DNA of 64,000 nt from NCBI GenBank assembly GCA_964617645.1, contig CAZTYE010000004.1:124001-188000 (forward strand), given 5' to 3'. Positions 17,852 to 27,102 of the stretch are shown piece after piece. The notes below the pieces were generated by a model. It worked only from the letters and a program-made list of their open reading frames with translations. It did not search any database and had not been told where the DNA came from. Source of the stretch: JADJGC01 sp964617645. Lineage in GTDB: Bacteria > Zixibacteria > MSB-5A5 > CAIYYT01. Made by a program: the position numbers and the translations under genes. Position 1 is the first letter of the stretch, and each line of letters starts with the position of its first letter.

Positions 17852-18144
17852 GATCAGAGCTTCCCGTCTCTACGCCGCTGTAGCGGTCCGATGCCTGCCT
17901 CTAATTAGAACAGTTTCCGAGGACTTTCGTGCCGACTGGACGTCGGCGCCCCAGATGTGTCCGTTATTCTGTATAGTTATCGGTCAATTCGTCAGCGTCT
18001 GCGACAGGAGCCTGCGAAATTCCTGAGCAAAGTAACGCACGGTGGGCTGGTTCGATTTGAAACGGGTAACGTCGAGGACGGACTGATCGCATCGCAATTC
18101 AGTTGGCGCATGGCAATGAAACCCAACACGAATTCTCGTTGAGA

Positions 18145-18891
18145 TTACGATTCAGGAAAGAAACGCTGCCAGCGCTCGAAGATATCTGCGAGAAAGTCGC
18201 CGACGTTCTGGCGAACTTTAGCCGCGAATACTCTGCCCTTTTCAAGATCGAAATCGGGTTCGCCCCGGCCGGCTTTGTCATATACCAGCACCGATCCCGG
18301 AATTGGGAAGATGGCGGCTCCCTCATTGAAAATGTAAGCCATACGGGGGTCATAGCGCTTCTTGTCAGCGAGCTTGGGATCAATCGCCATAACATAACCG
18401 GTTTCATCCCGACCGGCATGACCGCCCGGACCGCCATAAACTTCCTCGGTCACATTGGCACAGAGCATCCACCAGTGAATGACGGCAACCTTGATGCCGT
18501 ATGCTTCAAACGCGCGGATGGCGGCATTCTTGAGCGCGTCATTGTTACCGCCGTGCCCGTTAACGATCACGCAGCGGCGGAACTTCTTGTCGGCGAGAGA
18601 ATGCAGGATATCAAGAATGTACTCGCAGAAAATGTCGGTGCGAATCGTCAGCGAACCGGCGTAACCGTAAAGCGATTTCGTAATCCCGTAGTGCACACAC
18701 GGCGCGATGACAGCGTTGAAGCGCTCACCCAAGTATGCCGCAAGATCGATCGGGATGTAATTATCCGTGCCGAGTGCCGCTGAACCGTGGGCCTCGATTG
18801 TGCCCACCGGTAGAAACGCCAGATCCGTCTTAGCCGGGACAATCTCCGCCGCCTGCTGCCAGGTAAGTTCTTCGAGGACATATCCGGCCAT
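18145..18891 (-). CDS. Creatininase-family amidohydrolase
   Basis: 248 residues. The family's metal-binding motifs are visible: PVGTIEAHGSAALGTDNYI near residue 28 (Glu, His, Asp), VNGHGGNNDA near 110, and GGHAGRDETGYV near 158 (His, Glu). Members hydrolyse cyclic or ring amides, for example creatinine or intermediates of folate/F420-like and mycofactocin metabolism; the substrate here is unknown. The ATG at 18891 overlaps the stop of the DUF2064 gene by one base (TAATG), so the two are translated from one message. The pairing of a creatininase-like enzyme with a DUF2064 transferase is a useful clue to a small-molecule pathway. Confidence 0.85.
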   Translation of the reverse strand: MAGYVLEELTWQQAAEIVPAKTDLAFLPVGTIEAHGSAALGTDNYIPIDLAAYLGERFNAVIAPCVHYGITKSLYGYAGSLTIRTDIFCEYILDILHSLADKKFRRCVIVNGHGGNNDALKNAAIRAFEAYGIKVAVIHWWMLCANVTEEVYGGPGGHAGRDETGYVMAIDPKLADKKRYDPRMAYIFNEGAAIFPIPGSVLVYDKAGRGEPDFDLEKGRVFAAKVRQNVGDFLADIFERWQRFFPES

Positions 18892-19661
18892 TACGGCTCC
18901 TCATCCTGTAGCCGCTGGAACAGGGTTTCGAGAACGCTTTCCGTCGCCTTGGCCGACTGCTCGTCACCGATGATTCGGAATGCGTTAATGTCGCGCACCA
19001 AGAATTCCAGATCACCGGGCTGGCGCAAATCGTACCAGAGTTCCATCTCTTCCCAGTTGAGCTCACACGTTTGCGCAACTTCCACCATGTGGCTGTATAT
19101 ATCGTCAGTGTTGGCCCAGTCGATTCGGTTGAATACCTCGGGCACGAGCTTGCGCATTCCGAGCAAGTAATAGCTGCCCTCAAGGGTCGGCCCGAAAACG
19201 ATGTCTTTCTTCTTGAGCACCTTGAAGGCATTTTCGAGCATCCGCTTGCTGATGGTCGGCGTTACGCAGTCGATCAGGAGCACCTTGTTGTGGTTCTTGG
19301 CAAAGCACCGCTTGAAAGCGGCTTCAAAGTTCGCCGAGACTTCGGAGTCAGGCTGCGAGAGAATTTGAACATCCCCGTTTTCCAGACGCTGACGCTGTTT
19401 GGTCTTCAGCGACAGTTTGAGATTTTCGATCGCCTCGTTGACCGTCTGACGCGCTTGTTCGGAGGTCATCGCTATAAACAAACTGCAGTCATCGAGTGAC
19501 AAACACGCCGCGATCGTGTCCTGCACGAACGCGCGATAAAGCGCGTTGGCGTCATTGTCGGCGATCGCGTCGGAAAGTTGCGATTGCACACGCAAACGAT
19601 GCTTGTCTTCGAGATATATGATGATCGCTAATCTTTCGGCGCTGGATTTAATCTTCGACAT
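18891..19661 (-). CDS. DUF2064 (TIGR04282) GT-A-type nucleotidyl/glycosyl transferase-like protein
   Basis: About 256 residues from ATG 19661 (a GTG two codons earlier is possible). The signature blocks of the family can be seen in order: LAIIIYLED near the start, VLLIDCVTPTIS near 125 (usually GSDCPTL), DIVFGPTLEGSYYLLGM near 155 (usually GPAxDGGYYLIG), VFNRIDWANTDDI near 180. The fold is that of nucleotide-sugar-using GT-A enzymes. The replacement of the common GSD by IDC and of DGGY by EGSY means metal and nucleotide binding may differ. It is co-transcribed with the creatininase-like gene. Confidence 0.72.
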   Translation of the reverse strand: MSKIKSSAERLAIIIYLEDKHRLRVQSQLSDAIADNDANALYRAFVQDTIAACLSLDDCSLFIAMTSEQARQTVNEAIENLKLSLKTKQRQRLENGDVQILSQPDSEVSANFEAAFKRCFAKNHNKVLLIDCVTPTISKRMLENAFKVLKKKDIVFGPTLEGSYYLLGMRKLVPEVFNRIDWANTDDIYSHMVEVAQTCELNWEEMELWYDLRQPGDLEFLVRDINAFRIIGDEQSAKATESVLETLFQRLQDEEP

Positions 19662-19868
19662 TCGCACTCAACTTGTTCGTCTCAGGAAAGTCCAATGCGG
19701 GAAATATACGCGCGCTCCGTAAGAACACAAGAAAATTGCGGCTGCGATGAATTCAAATTGTGGTCCAGATTGAAAAACCGCTTGCGCCAACGAATTCACC
19801 ACTTCGTTATCTGGGGAAGTTGGGCGCTTGACGGATCGAGTGATCGAGCTTTCAGTCAGGAGTGCCGA

Positions 19869-21785
19869 TCAACCGATCTTGCGCAACTCGGCGATCATCT
19901 CACTTGGCTCGATCACGCCCTGCAGAATGCGTTTCACATTACCCTGCGAATCAAGAAGGAGCGTTGTCGGCAGCGAATAGTGGCGCAGTCCAAATCGTCG
20001 CATGAAGTCCCGGGTAACTGGCGTATTCGACGACTCAAGTTGCACCTTTACGGCAACGAAGCGGGCGGCTTCTGCGGCTACGGCGGGATTATTGAAAGTC
20101 CTCTTTTCGAGAATCTTGCAGTTCACGCACCAGGTCGCCCAAGTGTCGATCAGAACCGGTTGGCTGCTTGCTTTCGCGCGAGTCAGCGCTGCCTCGAGAT
20201 CCGAATCCCAGGCAATCAGGGATTTGCTTTCTGCTGATTCGGCTGCTGTGCTCCGTGAGCCGAGCCACTCGGAAGCCGGTGGGAGAATCACGCCGCTGCG
20301 CAAAATCAAGCCGCCAATGAGGTAGATACCGATTAGCAGTGCGATTATGCCCACGAACTTCTTCAGCCGCAGAAAGAAACCTGACTCCGGAGTCAATCGA
20401 TCAAGTCCGCCGCCAAACACGCCAAGCGCCAAGAGCAGAAGCCCGGCGATCAGCGCCGTGATCTCGGGTGAGATTAGCGTCTGCAGGAAATAGACCGCCA
20501 TCAACAAAAGTACGAAGCCAAAGAATTTCTTGACCTGCCCCATCCAACCGCCTGATCCGGGAAGTTTGCTGATTGCGGATGAAAACGTGCCGATGATGAC
20601 GTAGAGCGTGCCGAGTCCGAGCGCGAACACGAAGAGCACCAAGAAGCCAACTATCGGCGAACCGGTAGTAGCGATGTAAAGCAGAATCCCTGCCACAAAC
20701 GGTCCGACGCATGGCGAGACGACCAGCGCGGCGACAATGCCGAGCACGATCGCGCCGCCGATGCCGCCTGATCCGGCGCCCCGGCCCAGTTTGCTGCGGA
20801 GCGACGCGGGCACCTGTAATTCGTACAGGCCAAACATCGAAAGCGAGAAAATCACGAAGACGATGACAATTCCGATCACGACCGGCGGGCTGGCAAGCCA
20901 TGCCCCGAAAACACCGCCGACCAGCGAGACGATCAAGCCCATGATGCCGTAGACGACCGCCATAGATCCGACGTAGAACAACGACATAATAAATCCGCGC
21001 CCAACGCTGCGTTGTTGCCCGGCGAAGATGCTCACCGTAATCGGCACCATCGGATAGGTACACGGCGAAAATGAGAGCAGCAGTCCCGTGATGAACGCCA
21101 GCCCCAATGCCGCGAAGTATCCCCAGAATCCATATTTGTCGATCAGTCGCTGTAAGTCACTGCCGGTTTCGGCGCTGGTTGTCCCGGATGCCGCGGCATT
21201 GGCGATAGCCGGAGACGCCGTTTGCTTGGCGGCGCCAAAGATATCTTCGTGCTGTCGAGAACCCGGCGCCCCGACGGTGATCGGCAGATCAACTGACACG
21301 GTCTCGGGCGAGCGGCACTCGCGATCGTTGCAGGGTTGATAAGTGAAGCGCAGCGGTATTACATGGTTGCCGGAAGGAACCGTCGGCGCAATGTCGATCT
21401 TGAACTTGATAACTGTTTTGCCTTCGTATACCGACATCCTCTCGCCGACCAACATTGCATCGTGCCCCGGCGGGTAGATAATGTTTCGCGGCGTTACTCC
21501 CGGGAGAGTATCGAATGCCACCTTGGCGGGAATCAGGTAACTCTGATGCGGTTTTGCGGAATTGATGTGCCACGTCGGCGCGATTATGGCAACGACCGCA
21601 GCCTCGTAGGTATCACCGGCGACGGCGCTGTTTACCGAGAAGGCGCTGCTGACGGTTACGAGCTTGGCGTCGGCCTCGGATTGCAGCCCCGACAAGTCGA
21701 ACGATTCCTGAGCGTTAGTCGCAGGGGCCATCAGTGCGACGGTCACCAACGACAGAGACAAGAACAAAAGTGATCTGATCTTCAT
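19869..21785 (-). CDS. dsbD: Thiol:disulfide interchange protein DsbD
   Basis: 638 residues with a signal peptide, a periplasmic N-terminal alpha domain (Cys pair in YQPCNDRECRS, about residue 155), eight or so membrane helices containing FSPCTYPMVP and VVSPCVGPFVAG, and a C-terminal thioredoxin domain with WATWCVNCK. All three redox cysteine pairs needed to pass electrons from cytoplasmic thioredoxin to the periplasm are present. A thioredoxin gene lies 2.8 kb upstream and the cytochrome c maturation operon is nearby, which suits a role in keeping apocytochrome cysteines reduced. The ATG at 21785 lacks a strong ribosome site. Confidence 0.95.
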   Translation of the reverse strand: MKIRSLLFLSLSLVTVALMAPATNAQESFDLSGLQSEADAKLVTVSSAFSVNSAVAGDTYEAAVVAIIAPTWHINSAKPHQSYLIPAKVAFDTLPGVTPRNIIYPPGHDAMLVGERMSVYEGKTVIKFKIDIAPTVPSGNHVIPLRFTYQPCNDRECRSPETVSVDLPITVGAPGSRQHEDIFGAAKQTASPAIANAAASGTTSAETGSDLQRLIDKYGFWGYFAALGLAFITGLLLSFSPCTYPMVPITVSIFAGQQRSVGRGFIMSLFYVGSMAVVYGIMGLIVSLVGGVFGAWLASPPVVIGIVIVFVIFSLSMFGLYELQVPASLRSKLGRGAGSGGIGGAIVLGIVAALVVSPCVGPFVAGILLYIATTGSPIVGFLVLFVFALGLGTLYVIIGTFSSAISKLPGSGGWMGQVKKFFGFVLLLMAVYFLQTLISPEITALIAGLLLLALGVFGGGLDRLTPESGFFLRLKKFVGIIALLIGIYLIGGLILRSGVILPPASEWLGSRSTAAESAESKSLIAWDSDLEAALTRAKASSQPVLIDTWATWCVNCKILEKRTFNNPAVAAEAARFVAVKVQLESSNTPVTRDFMRRFGLRHYSLPTTLLLDSQGNVKRILQGVIEPSEMIAELRKIG

Positions 21786-21839
21786 CTTCGGATTATACTC
21801 TCGGTGGGCAAAAAAAAGTTGGCAAAAATGCCGAGTCGG

Positions 21840-22856
21840 CTATTTCCGCCCTTGAGTCTCTCCCGCCGAAAGGCGGGCAATCAATTTGTCGAAATCGATA
21901 TTCTGCGCCAACTCGCGCGCCAGGGCTTCGGCGAAGAACTTGATAAACAGCGATTTGGTATCGAGCGCTCCTGAGTCGTTGATCGATTTTGTGCGCAGAT
22001 CGGTGTCGGCGACAAGCGGCGCGTTGAGCTTCTCGATATACACTTTGGTCTTGGTGTCTTCCTCGGTCGACTGCATCTTCTTGAGTTGCGACAGCGACAC
22101 CTTGGTGCTGCCGATCTCCTCGACCTGGAATTTACCGGACGACGGCCCCTGTGGAACATACGGCTGCGGCTTGGGATCTCCGCGCTTGTGCTCGTCACCC
22201 GACATCTCGCGAATGAACCAATCGTAGTCGTGCGGCGAGTCCTCTTCCGCCCGCTTCTCCGGGCGAACCGCCTCCACGTCGTATTGGTCCTCAGTCAAGT
22301 CGAGCTTATCGAGACGCGGCGCTTCCGCTTCGGGTGTTTCCCCCGCCGTTTGCTTAAGCATGTTGAGAAAAATCTTGTCTGTGGCGGATGAGATCTTCTT
22401 CTCAAAGGAGTTCTCATCTTCGGCAAGGATGCTCTCAATGTCTTCATCGGGCGGCATCGCTTCCCCGCTGGCGGCCGTCAATCCCTGCTTCAGCAGCTTG
22501 TCGATCTTGAACAACAGTTCTTGCGGCGAGAACGGTTTGGACAAAGTGTCGTACGGGCCGACCTGCACGAGTTCGCGGGTATCGAGCAACTCGGAAGAAC
22601 CAAGCAGCATCAAGATCGGCAGATTCTGACGCGCCCGGTCTTTTCGCAGCTCCTGCACGACAAAGTAGCCCGAGACATTCTGCGTTGTCGTGGCAACAAC
22701 GGCGATATCGTAGTCGTTGCGCTTCAGCTCTTCGAGTGCCTTGGTGCCGTCCTGATAAACGGTGACATCGTATCCGTTCTTAGTGAGGAGCTGGCGGCAG
22801 ACGGCGATGATCGTTTCAGAGCCGTCGGCAACGAGGATTTTACGGCGCAGCGACAT
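21840..22856 (-). CDS. Pseudo-receiver domain protein
   Basis: 338 residues. Residues 1-125 fold like a response-regulator receiver (KILVADGSETI, PILMLLGSSE, TLSKPFSPQELL), but the phosphorylated Asp is replaced by Ala55 (YDIAVVATTTQNVSG), the second acidic-pocket residue is Gly, and the Thr/Ser position is Gly. The Lys is kept. The C-terminal two thirds are acidic, low in complexity and rich in Glu/Asp/Lys, without a DNA-binding or enzymatic domain that I recognise. It follows the rhomboid gene by 3 nt and is certainly co-transcribed with it. Phosphorylation-independent signalling or scaffolding is likely. Confidence 0.8.
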   Translation of the reverse strand: MSLRRKILVADGSETIIAVCRQLLTKNGYDVTVYQDGTKALEELKRNDYDIAVVATTTQNVSGYFVVQELRKDRARQNLPILMLLGSSELLDTRELVQVGPYDTLSKPFSPQELLFKIDKLLKQGLTAASGEAMPPDEDIESILAEDENSFEKKISSATDKIFLNMLKQTAGETPEAEAPRLDKLDLTEDQYDVEAVRPEKRAEEDSPHDYDWFIREMSGDEHKRGDPKPQPYVPQGPSSGKFQVEEIGSTKVSLSQLKKMQSTEEDTKTKVYIEKLNAPLVADTDLRTKSINDSGALDTKSLFIKFFAEALARELAQNIDFDKLIARLSAGETQGRK

Positions 22857-22859
22857 GGA

Positions 22860-23690
22860 TTAGCGCTCCGATAGTTTCTTGCTGGCGCGATCAAGGATCT
22901 TTTTCTCGCGCTCAGTCAGGTTTTCGTAACCGCCAACTTCCTTGATGCGGTCGAGAATCCGGTCGACTTCGGCCATCAAATCATCCTGCGGATCGGCCGG
23001 CGGCGTGTCTTTCAACTTGATGATGGTCGCTTTGGGCCGGCGCTTAATCCTGCCCCTGAGCGACTTCATCCACATCGCCATCCGCCAGTCGGCCTTGAGA
23101 TACAGATATCCGATCAAGGCGCCGCCAAGATGAGTGAAGTGCGCGATGCCGTCGCCTTGCTGGCTCCAGGTCGCGATCACGCCCAGACCGATCAGGGCCA
23201 TCACCAGATACTTTACCTTTATCGGAAACAGAAACCAAATGTAGACCAGCCGATTCGGATAAAGAACGGCGTACGCCACCAGCACTCCGTAAATCGCTCC
23301 CGATGCGCCGATCACTGGAATAGTGCTGTTCAGTTGCAGCAGGAAGGTGATCACTCCGGCGCCAATGCCGGTTACAAAGTAGAACTTCAGGAATTCCCGC
23401 GTGCCCCACTGTCGTTCCAGATCGGAACCAAACATCCAGAGCGACAGCATGTTGAAGAGAATGTGGAATAGCCCGCCGTGCAAGAACATGTAAGTGACGA
23501 TCTGCCACACCCGCCCGGAATGCCAGATGTCGTAAGGAACGAGACCAAAAGTCCGATTCAACGGAAGCGAAGGCAGGGCCCAACCGGCAAGGAACACTGC
23601 GACATTGGCGATCAGGAGATACTTGATCCCTGTGGTCAGCCCCTGCTGAAAACCGTAAGACGGCTCCTGATATGTAGATTCGCGGTACAT
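22860..23690 (-). CDS. Rhomboid-family intramembrane serine protease
   Basis: 276 residues from ATG 23690 (a TTG start four codons earlier is possible). Six membrane helices carry the rhomboid signatures: YMFLHGGLFHILFNMLSLWMFG, the catalytic Ser in PVIGASGAIYGVL, and the catalytic His in HFTHLGGALIGYLYL. A basic cytoplasmic tail (GRIKRRPKATIIKLKDTPP) ends in the motif VDRILDRIKEVGGYENLTEREKKILDRASKKL, common in the DUF6576-type tail of bacterial rhomboids from related phyla. It cleaves membrane proteins within the bilayer; substrate unknown. The pseudo-receiver gene follows in the same operon. Confidence 0.92.
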   Translation of the reverse strand: MYRESTYQEPSYGFQQGLTTGIKYLLIANVAVFLAGWALPSLPLNRTFGLVPYDIWHSGRVWQIVTYMFLHGGLFHILFNMLSLWMFGSDLERQWGTREFLKFYFVTGIGAGVITFLLQLNSTIPVIGASGAIYGVLVAYAVLYPNRLVYIWFLFPIKVKYLVMALIGLGVIATWSQQGDGIAHFTHLGGALIGYLYLKADWRMAMWMKSLRGRIKRRPKATIIKLKDTPPADPQDDLMAEVDRILDRIKEVGGYENLTEREKKILDRASKKLSER

Positions 23691-24130
23691 GAAGTATCTC
23701 AACTAAGATATCGGTAGTTACGCCCCTTGATTATAACAAGTTCCACGCCAATTTGCAAGAAGTGCCCAGAAATATCATCTGTCGCTATCGATTCCTGTGC
23801 GGCGGCCGCAGGAGCGACTTCAGTCGCGACCTTTTTTCGCCAGCGAAGCACGTAGGAGCGACTTCAGTCGCGACCCGCCCCATGCTCAATCGTGGTTGAA
23901 TCCGCTCCTACAGTTTCCATCTCTCCCGGAGTGCACATAAAGAATCGTGGGCGCGAATCTTTCGGCGCGATGCCCCAAACCCACATTTGACTTTCAACCA
24001 AGTAAGACATTCAGCTCTTGGCGATGCCGGTCGTAGCCGACAGCTCGGACCTGCCGGAGAAGGTGGAGGCCGTAGTCGATAAAGGCACGCAGCGCGTACC
24101 CAGAAATTGGTCATTCAGATCGGAATCGCT
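23691..24130. other. Intergenic region with REP-like repeats
   Basis: 440 nt without a gene. It contains three copies of a palindromic repeat, described separately. Short open frames here show no recognisable protein. Confidence 0.6.
23811..23911. repeat. REP-like palindromic repeats (two direct copies and one diverged inverted copy)
   Basis: The 21-mer beginning GGAGCGACTTCAGTCGCGAC occurs at 23811-23831 and 23855-23875 in the same orientation; its core GCGACT-TC-AGTCGC forms a hairpin. A diverged copy in the opposite orientation (GTAGGAGCGGATTCAACCAC on the minus strand) occupies 23890-23911. The GTAGGAGCG head plus palindrome and the mixed orientation match REP/BIME elements dispersed by RAYT transposases in other bacteria. 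The first copy is followed by six T and might also end transcription on the plus strand. Confidence 0.75.
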
Positions 24131-24550
24131 TCAGCCCGCGAGTCGGTGATGCTCTTTCTTGATGCACAAATCTTGAACCGCGATCAATCCAGCGTAAACA
24201 GCGCGGGCCAACCCCGCGTCGTTGACTACGCCTTCCTGAAGCCAAATCGCCTTGGCGCCGATTTTGATGGCTTCTTCAATGATCGCTGCCGTCTGGTCGC
24301 TGCGGCGAAATACATCGACAATGTCGACTTTGCCGGGAATCTCGGTCAGCGTAGCGTAACACTTCTGGCCGAGGATTTCCGGTTCAGTTGGATTGACTGG
24401 CACGATTTCGAAGCCATGTGCCTGCAAGTACCTCGACACGCCATTCGACGGCCGCTCGGGATTTGACGACAGCCCGACGACGGCGATACGCTTCGACGAT
24501 TTCAACAAATCGGCAATCTGCTGCGGATTCGGGTTCTTAAAGTCGCTCAC
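24131..24550 (-). CDS. CoA-binding protein (YccU-like)
   Basis: 139 residues of the CoA_binding_2 Rossmann family: RIAVVGLSSNPERPSNGVSRYLQAHG near residue 22, VPVNPTEPEILG near 50, DIVDVFRRSD near 76 and AIWLQEGVVN near 100. The single domain matches small cytosolic CoA-binding proteins of unknown role. Its GTG start overlaps the stop of the thioredoxin gene (GTGA), so the two are coupled. Confidence 0.88.
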   Translation of the reverse strand: MSDFKNPNPQQIADLLKSSKRIAVVGLSSNPERPSNGVSRYLQAHGFEIVPVNPTEPEILGQKCYATLTEIPGKVDIVDVFRRSDQTAAIIEEAIKIGAKAIWLQEGVVNDAGLARAVYAGLIAVQDLCIKKEHHRLAG

Positions 24551-24873
24551 GCGAGAAATTTCTCGACTTTCTCCTGTAGCATCTTCTTCGGCAGCGCTCC
24601 GACCACTTGATCCTGTACCTTGCCGCCCTTGAAGAACAGGAGCGTTGGAATCGACATCACCGAGTACTGCATCGCGGTGCGCGAATTGGCGTCGACATCA
24701 ACCTTCACTATTTTCAGCTTGCCGGCATATTCAGTCGCCAATTGGTCGAGAATCGGGGCAATCATCCGGCACGGGCCGCACCACTCTGCCCAGAAATCGA
24801 CGATCACAGGCGTGGCGCTATTGACAACTTCGGTTTCGAATGTAGAATCGGAAACAGCTACGGCGTTTGACAT
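24547..24873 (-). CDS. trxA: Thioredoxin
   Basis: 108 residues, the standard length, with the active site FWAEWCGPCRMIAP near residue 31, the cis-proline segment SIPTLLFF and VGALPKKML. It is the cytoplasmic electron donor expected for DsbD encoded nearby. Start ATG 24873. Confidence 0.96.
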   Translation of the reverse strand: MSNAVAVSDSTFETEVVNSATPVIVDFWAEWCGPCRMIAPILDQLATEYAGKLKIVKVDVDANSRTAMQYSVMSIPTLLFFKGGKVQDQVVGALPKKMLQEKVEKFLA

Positions 24874-25168
24874 CTCTCACTCACTTTCTCATCGCCAAAT
24901 ATTTCACAAATAGTAAACTGCAGACAGAGGCAAAGGTTCCGCTTTGCGCATGGTCATGTTACAGGATTGACATTCGCGGACAAGTGGAATTAGGTATGAC
25001 CCGCGAAGTGAATTCCCTTCAGTTCGGATCCGGCAACGCGTCCTTCGACGCCGACGTATAGTGCGAGAGATCCGGTTGATTGTGAAAAATTTCGCAAAAA
25101 GAGGTTGACTTTATCTTATATAACAATAACTTTCAAATTCGTGAGTGTTTGGATCGTAGGTATGTTAA

Positions 25169-25783
25169 GTGTTTAAGTTAGTGGTTGATAAGCTTGCCAA
25201 GAGCTTCGGCGAGCGTAAGGTGCTCAAGGATTTGAGCTTCGAACTGCCAGCGCCAGGCTCGCTCGGAATCACCGGGCGCAACGGCTCCGGGAAAACCACC
25301 TTGATCAAGATTCTCGCCCAGACGATCCATCCATCCAAAGGAAGGGTCGCCTTCCTCATCGGGGATAAACCGATGTCATCCGAGCAGGTACTCGACCATC
25401 TGAAAGTGGTCGGACCGGAAATGGCACTGTACGAGATGCTTACTGCCTACGAGAACCTTAAGTTCTTTTCGACGCTGACTGGCAAGCCCCTCGCGCGTGC
25501 CGAACAGGATGCGCTCCTCACCCGCGTCGGCCTTGAAGGTCGCGGCGCGGACATGGTCTCGGGTTACTCATCGGGGATGAAACAACGTCTGAAATACGCT
25601 GTCGCGCTTCTGGGAGAACCGGAGATTCTGCTGCTCGACGAACCGACGGCCAATCTTGACGAATCCGGGAAGGCAATTGTTGCCCGGATAATTGCAGAGC
25701 AAAAGAAAAGCAAGATCGTGATCATCGCAACCAATGAGATCGAGGATTTGCGCCATGTCGAGCGAACGATCCGGCTGGATTAG
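25169..25783 (+). CDS. ccmA: Heme exporter ATP-binding protein CcmA
   Basis: 204 residues from GTG 25169. Walker A GRNGSGKTT, signature SGYSSGMKQRL and Walker B ILLLDEPT are all present. Together with CcmB it forms the ABC transporter that releases holo-CcmE in system I cytochrome c maturation. First gene of a tightly packed ccmABCDEF operon; the 295-nt region upstream has a TTGACT and a TATAAC but not at a convincing spacing. Overlaps ccmB by 29 nt. Confidence 0.93.
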   Translation: MFKLVVDKLAKSFGERKVLKDLSFELPAPGSLGITGRNGSGKTTLIKILAQTIHPSKGRVAFLIGDKPMSSEQVLDHLKVVGPEMALYEMLTAYENLKFFSTLTGKPLARAEQDALLTRVGLEGRGADMVSGYSSGMKQRLKYAVALLGEPEILLLDEPTANLDESGKAIVARIIAEQKKSKIVIIATNEIEDLRHVERTIRLD

Positions 25784-26438
25784 CAAGACGCTGGCGGTCT
25801 TGGCCAAGGATCTTCGTACCGAGTTGCGAACGCGGTACGCGCTGAATGCGCTGTTTATGTTCGCTTTCACGACGCTGGTCGTAGTCAGTTTTTCGCTGGG
25901 CGCCGCCAATCTGAGCGCTAAAGTCAATTCGGCGCTTTACTGGATCGTGATTTTCTTCTCCGCGATGTCGGCATTGGCGGGCGTATTTATTAAGGAAGAA
26001 GACACGAAGACAGCGCAGACGCTCAGATTATATGCGCGACCGTCGATAATATATACAGGCAAGCTGTTCTACAACATTCTGCTTTTGTTTTTATTATGCT
26101 TGCTGATCACTCCGCTGTACACCATCTTCATGAACGTGGACGTTCCCGATCCATTGTTATTCGGGTGCGTGGTTTTTTTGGGTTGCTTGGGACTGGCGGG
26201 CGCAACGACGATTATCGGCGCGATTGTCGCCAAGGCCAACGTGCGCGGCGCGCTCTTCGCCGTGCTATCCTTCCCGGTGCTCCTGCCGCTGCTGGTGGCG
26301 GCGATCTCCGGTACGAATGCGGCGCTCGGCAACGAAGGTTGGGCCGGCGCCGAAAACGATCTTAAACTACTGGCCGCTTACGCGGTTATAATGATAACAG
26401 CATCCGTTGTGCTTTTTGACTTTGTTTGGAATGGTTAG
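25755..26438 (+). CDS. ccmB: Heme exporter membrane protein CcmB
   Basis: 227 residues from ATG 25755 (GAGGAT upstream), inside the end of ccmA. Six membrane helices with the family features FFSAMSALAGVFIKEED near residue 75 and the helix-rich GATTIIGAIVAKANVRGALFAV segment near 150. It pairs with CcmA as the permease of the heme-handling ABC complex. Overlaps ccmC by 8 nt. Confidence 0.93.
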   Translation: MSSERSGWISKTLAVLAKDLRTELRTRYALNALFMFAFTTLVVVSFSLGAANLSAKVNSALYWIVIFFSAMSALAGVFIKEEDTKTAQTLRLYARPSIIYTGKLFYNILLLFLLCLLITPLYTIFMNVDVPDPLLFGCVVFLGCLGLAGATTIIGAIVAKANVRGALFAVLSFPVLLPLLVAAISGTNAALGNEGWAGAENDLKLLAAYAVIMITASVVLFDFVWNG

Positions 26439-27099
26439 ACAGGCTTTACAAATCGGTTTGTTCGCGACTCTCGCGGCGGTGATCTGGTTTAGTTTTTCGA
26501 CTCCGGCTCCCCAACGGGAGATCGGCGAGGCGTCGCGGATTTTCTATTATCACATCCCGGTGGCATGGCTGACGGTCGTCGCCTATGCCTTCAATCTCGT
26601 CTTTTCAATCAAGTATCTCATGACCAAGTCCGAGCTCGACGATTTCCGCGCGCTCTGGTCGGCGGAAATTGGCACGATGTTCTGCGTGCTGGCAACGGTT
26701 TCCGGATCGTTGTTTGCCAAAGTCACGTGGGGAGTCTACTGGAACTGGAGCGAACCGCGCATGCTATCGATCTTTGTGCTGCTCTTGATTTACGGCGCGT
26801 ACCTCGCGCTGCGCTCGTCGATTCCAAGTCCTGACCGGCGCGGAACACTGGGCGCGGTCTATTCGATCTTCGCGTTTCCGACGGTGCCTTTTTTCATCTT
26901 TATAATGCCGCGCATCATGGCGTCGCTGCACCCGGAGGACTCGATTATTGACAAGAACCTGAAATTCACGATGGGCGGCGGCGTGCTGCCGATTTTCCTG
27001 GTCTCGCTGTTCGCCTTTACGGTTATTTTTTATTGGCTGTACGCGCTCGGCGTGCGTTTGCACCGAGCACGGCTGACCCGGTTAGAGAGGGAGTCGTAG
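26431..27099 (+). CDS. ccmC: Heme-handling protein CcmC
   Basis: 222 residues from ATG 26431. The tryptophan-rich heme-binding loop reads WGVYWNWSEPRMLS (the usual WGxxWxWDxRLT with changes) near residue 108. The two periplasmic His ligands are likely those in FYYHIPVAW (about 48) and MASLHPE (about 170). Six membrane helices. It loads heme onto CcmE. Confidence 0.93.
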   Translation: MVRQALQIGLFATLAAVIWFSFSTPAPQREIGEASRIFYYHIPVAWLTVVAYAFNLVFSIKYLMTKSELDDFRALWSAEIGTMFCVLATVSGSLFAKVTWGVYWNWSEPRMLSIFVLLLIYGAYLALRSSIPSPDRRGTLGAVYSIFAFPTVPFFIFIMPRIMASLHPEDSIIDKNLKFTMGGGVLPIFLVSLFAFTVIFYWLYALGVRLHRARLTRLERES

Positions 27100-27102
27100 T
27101 TG

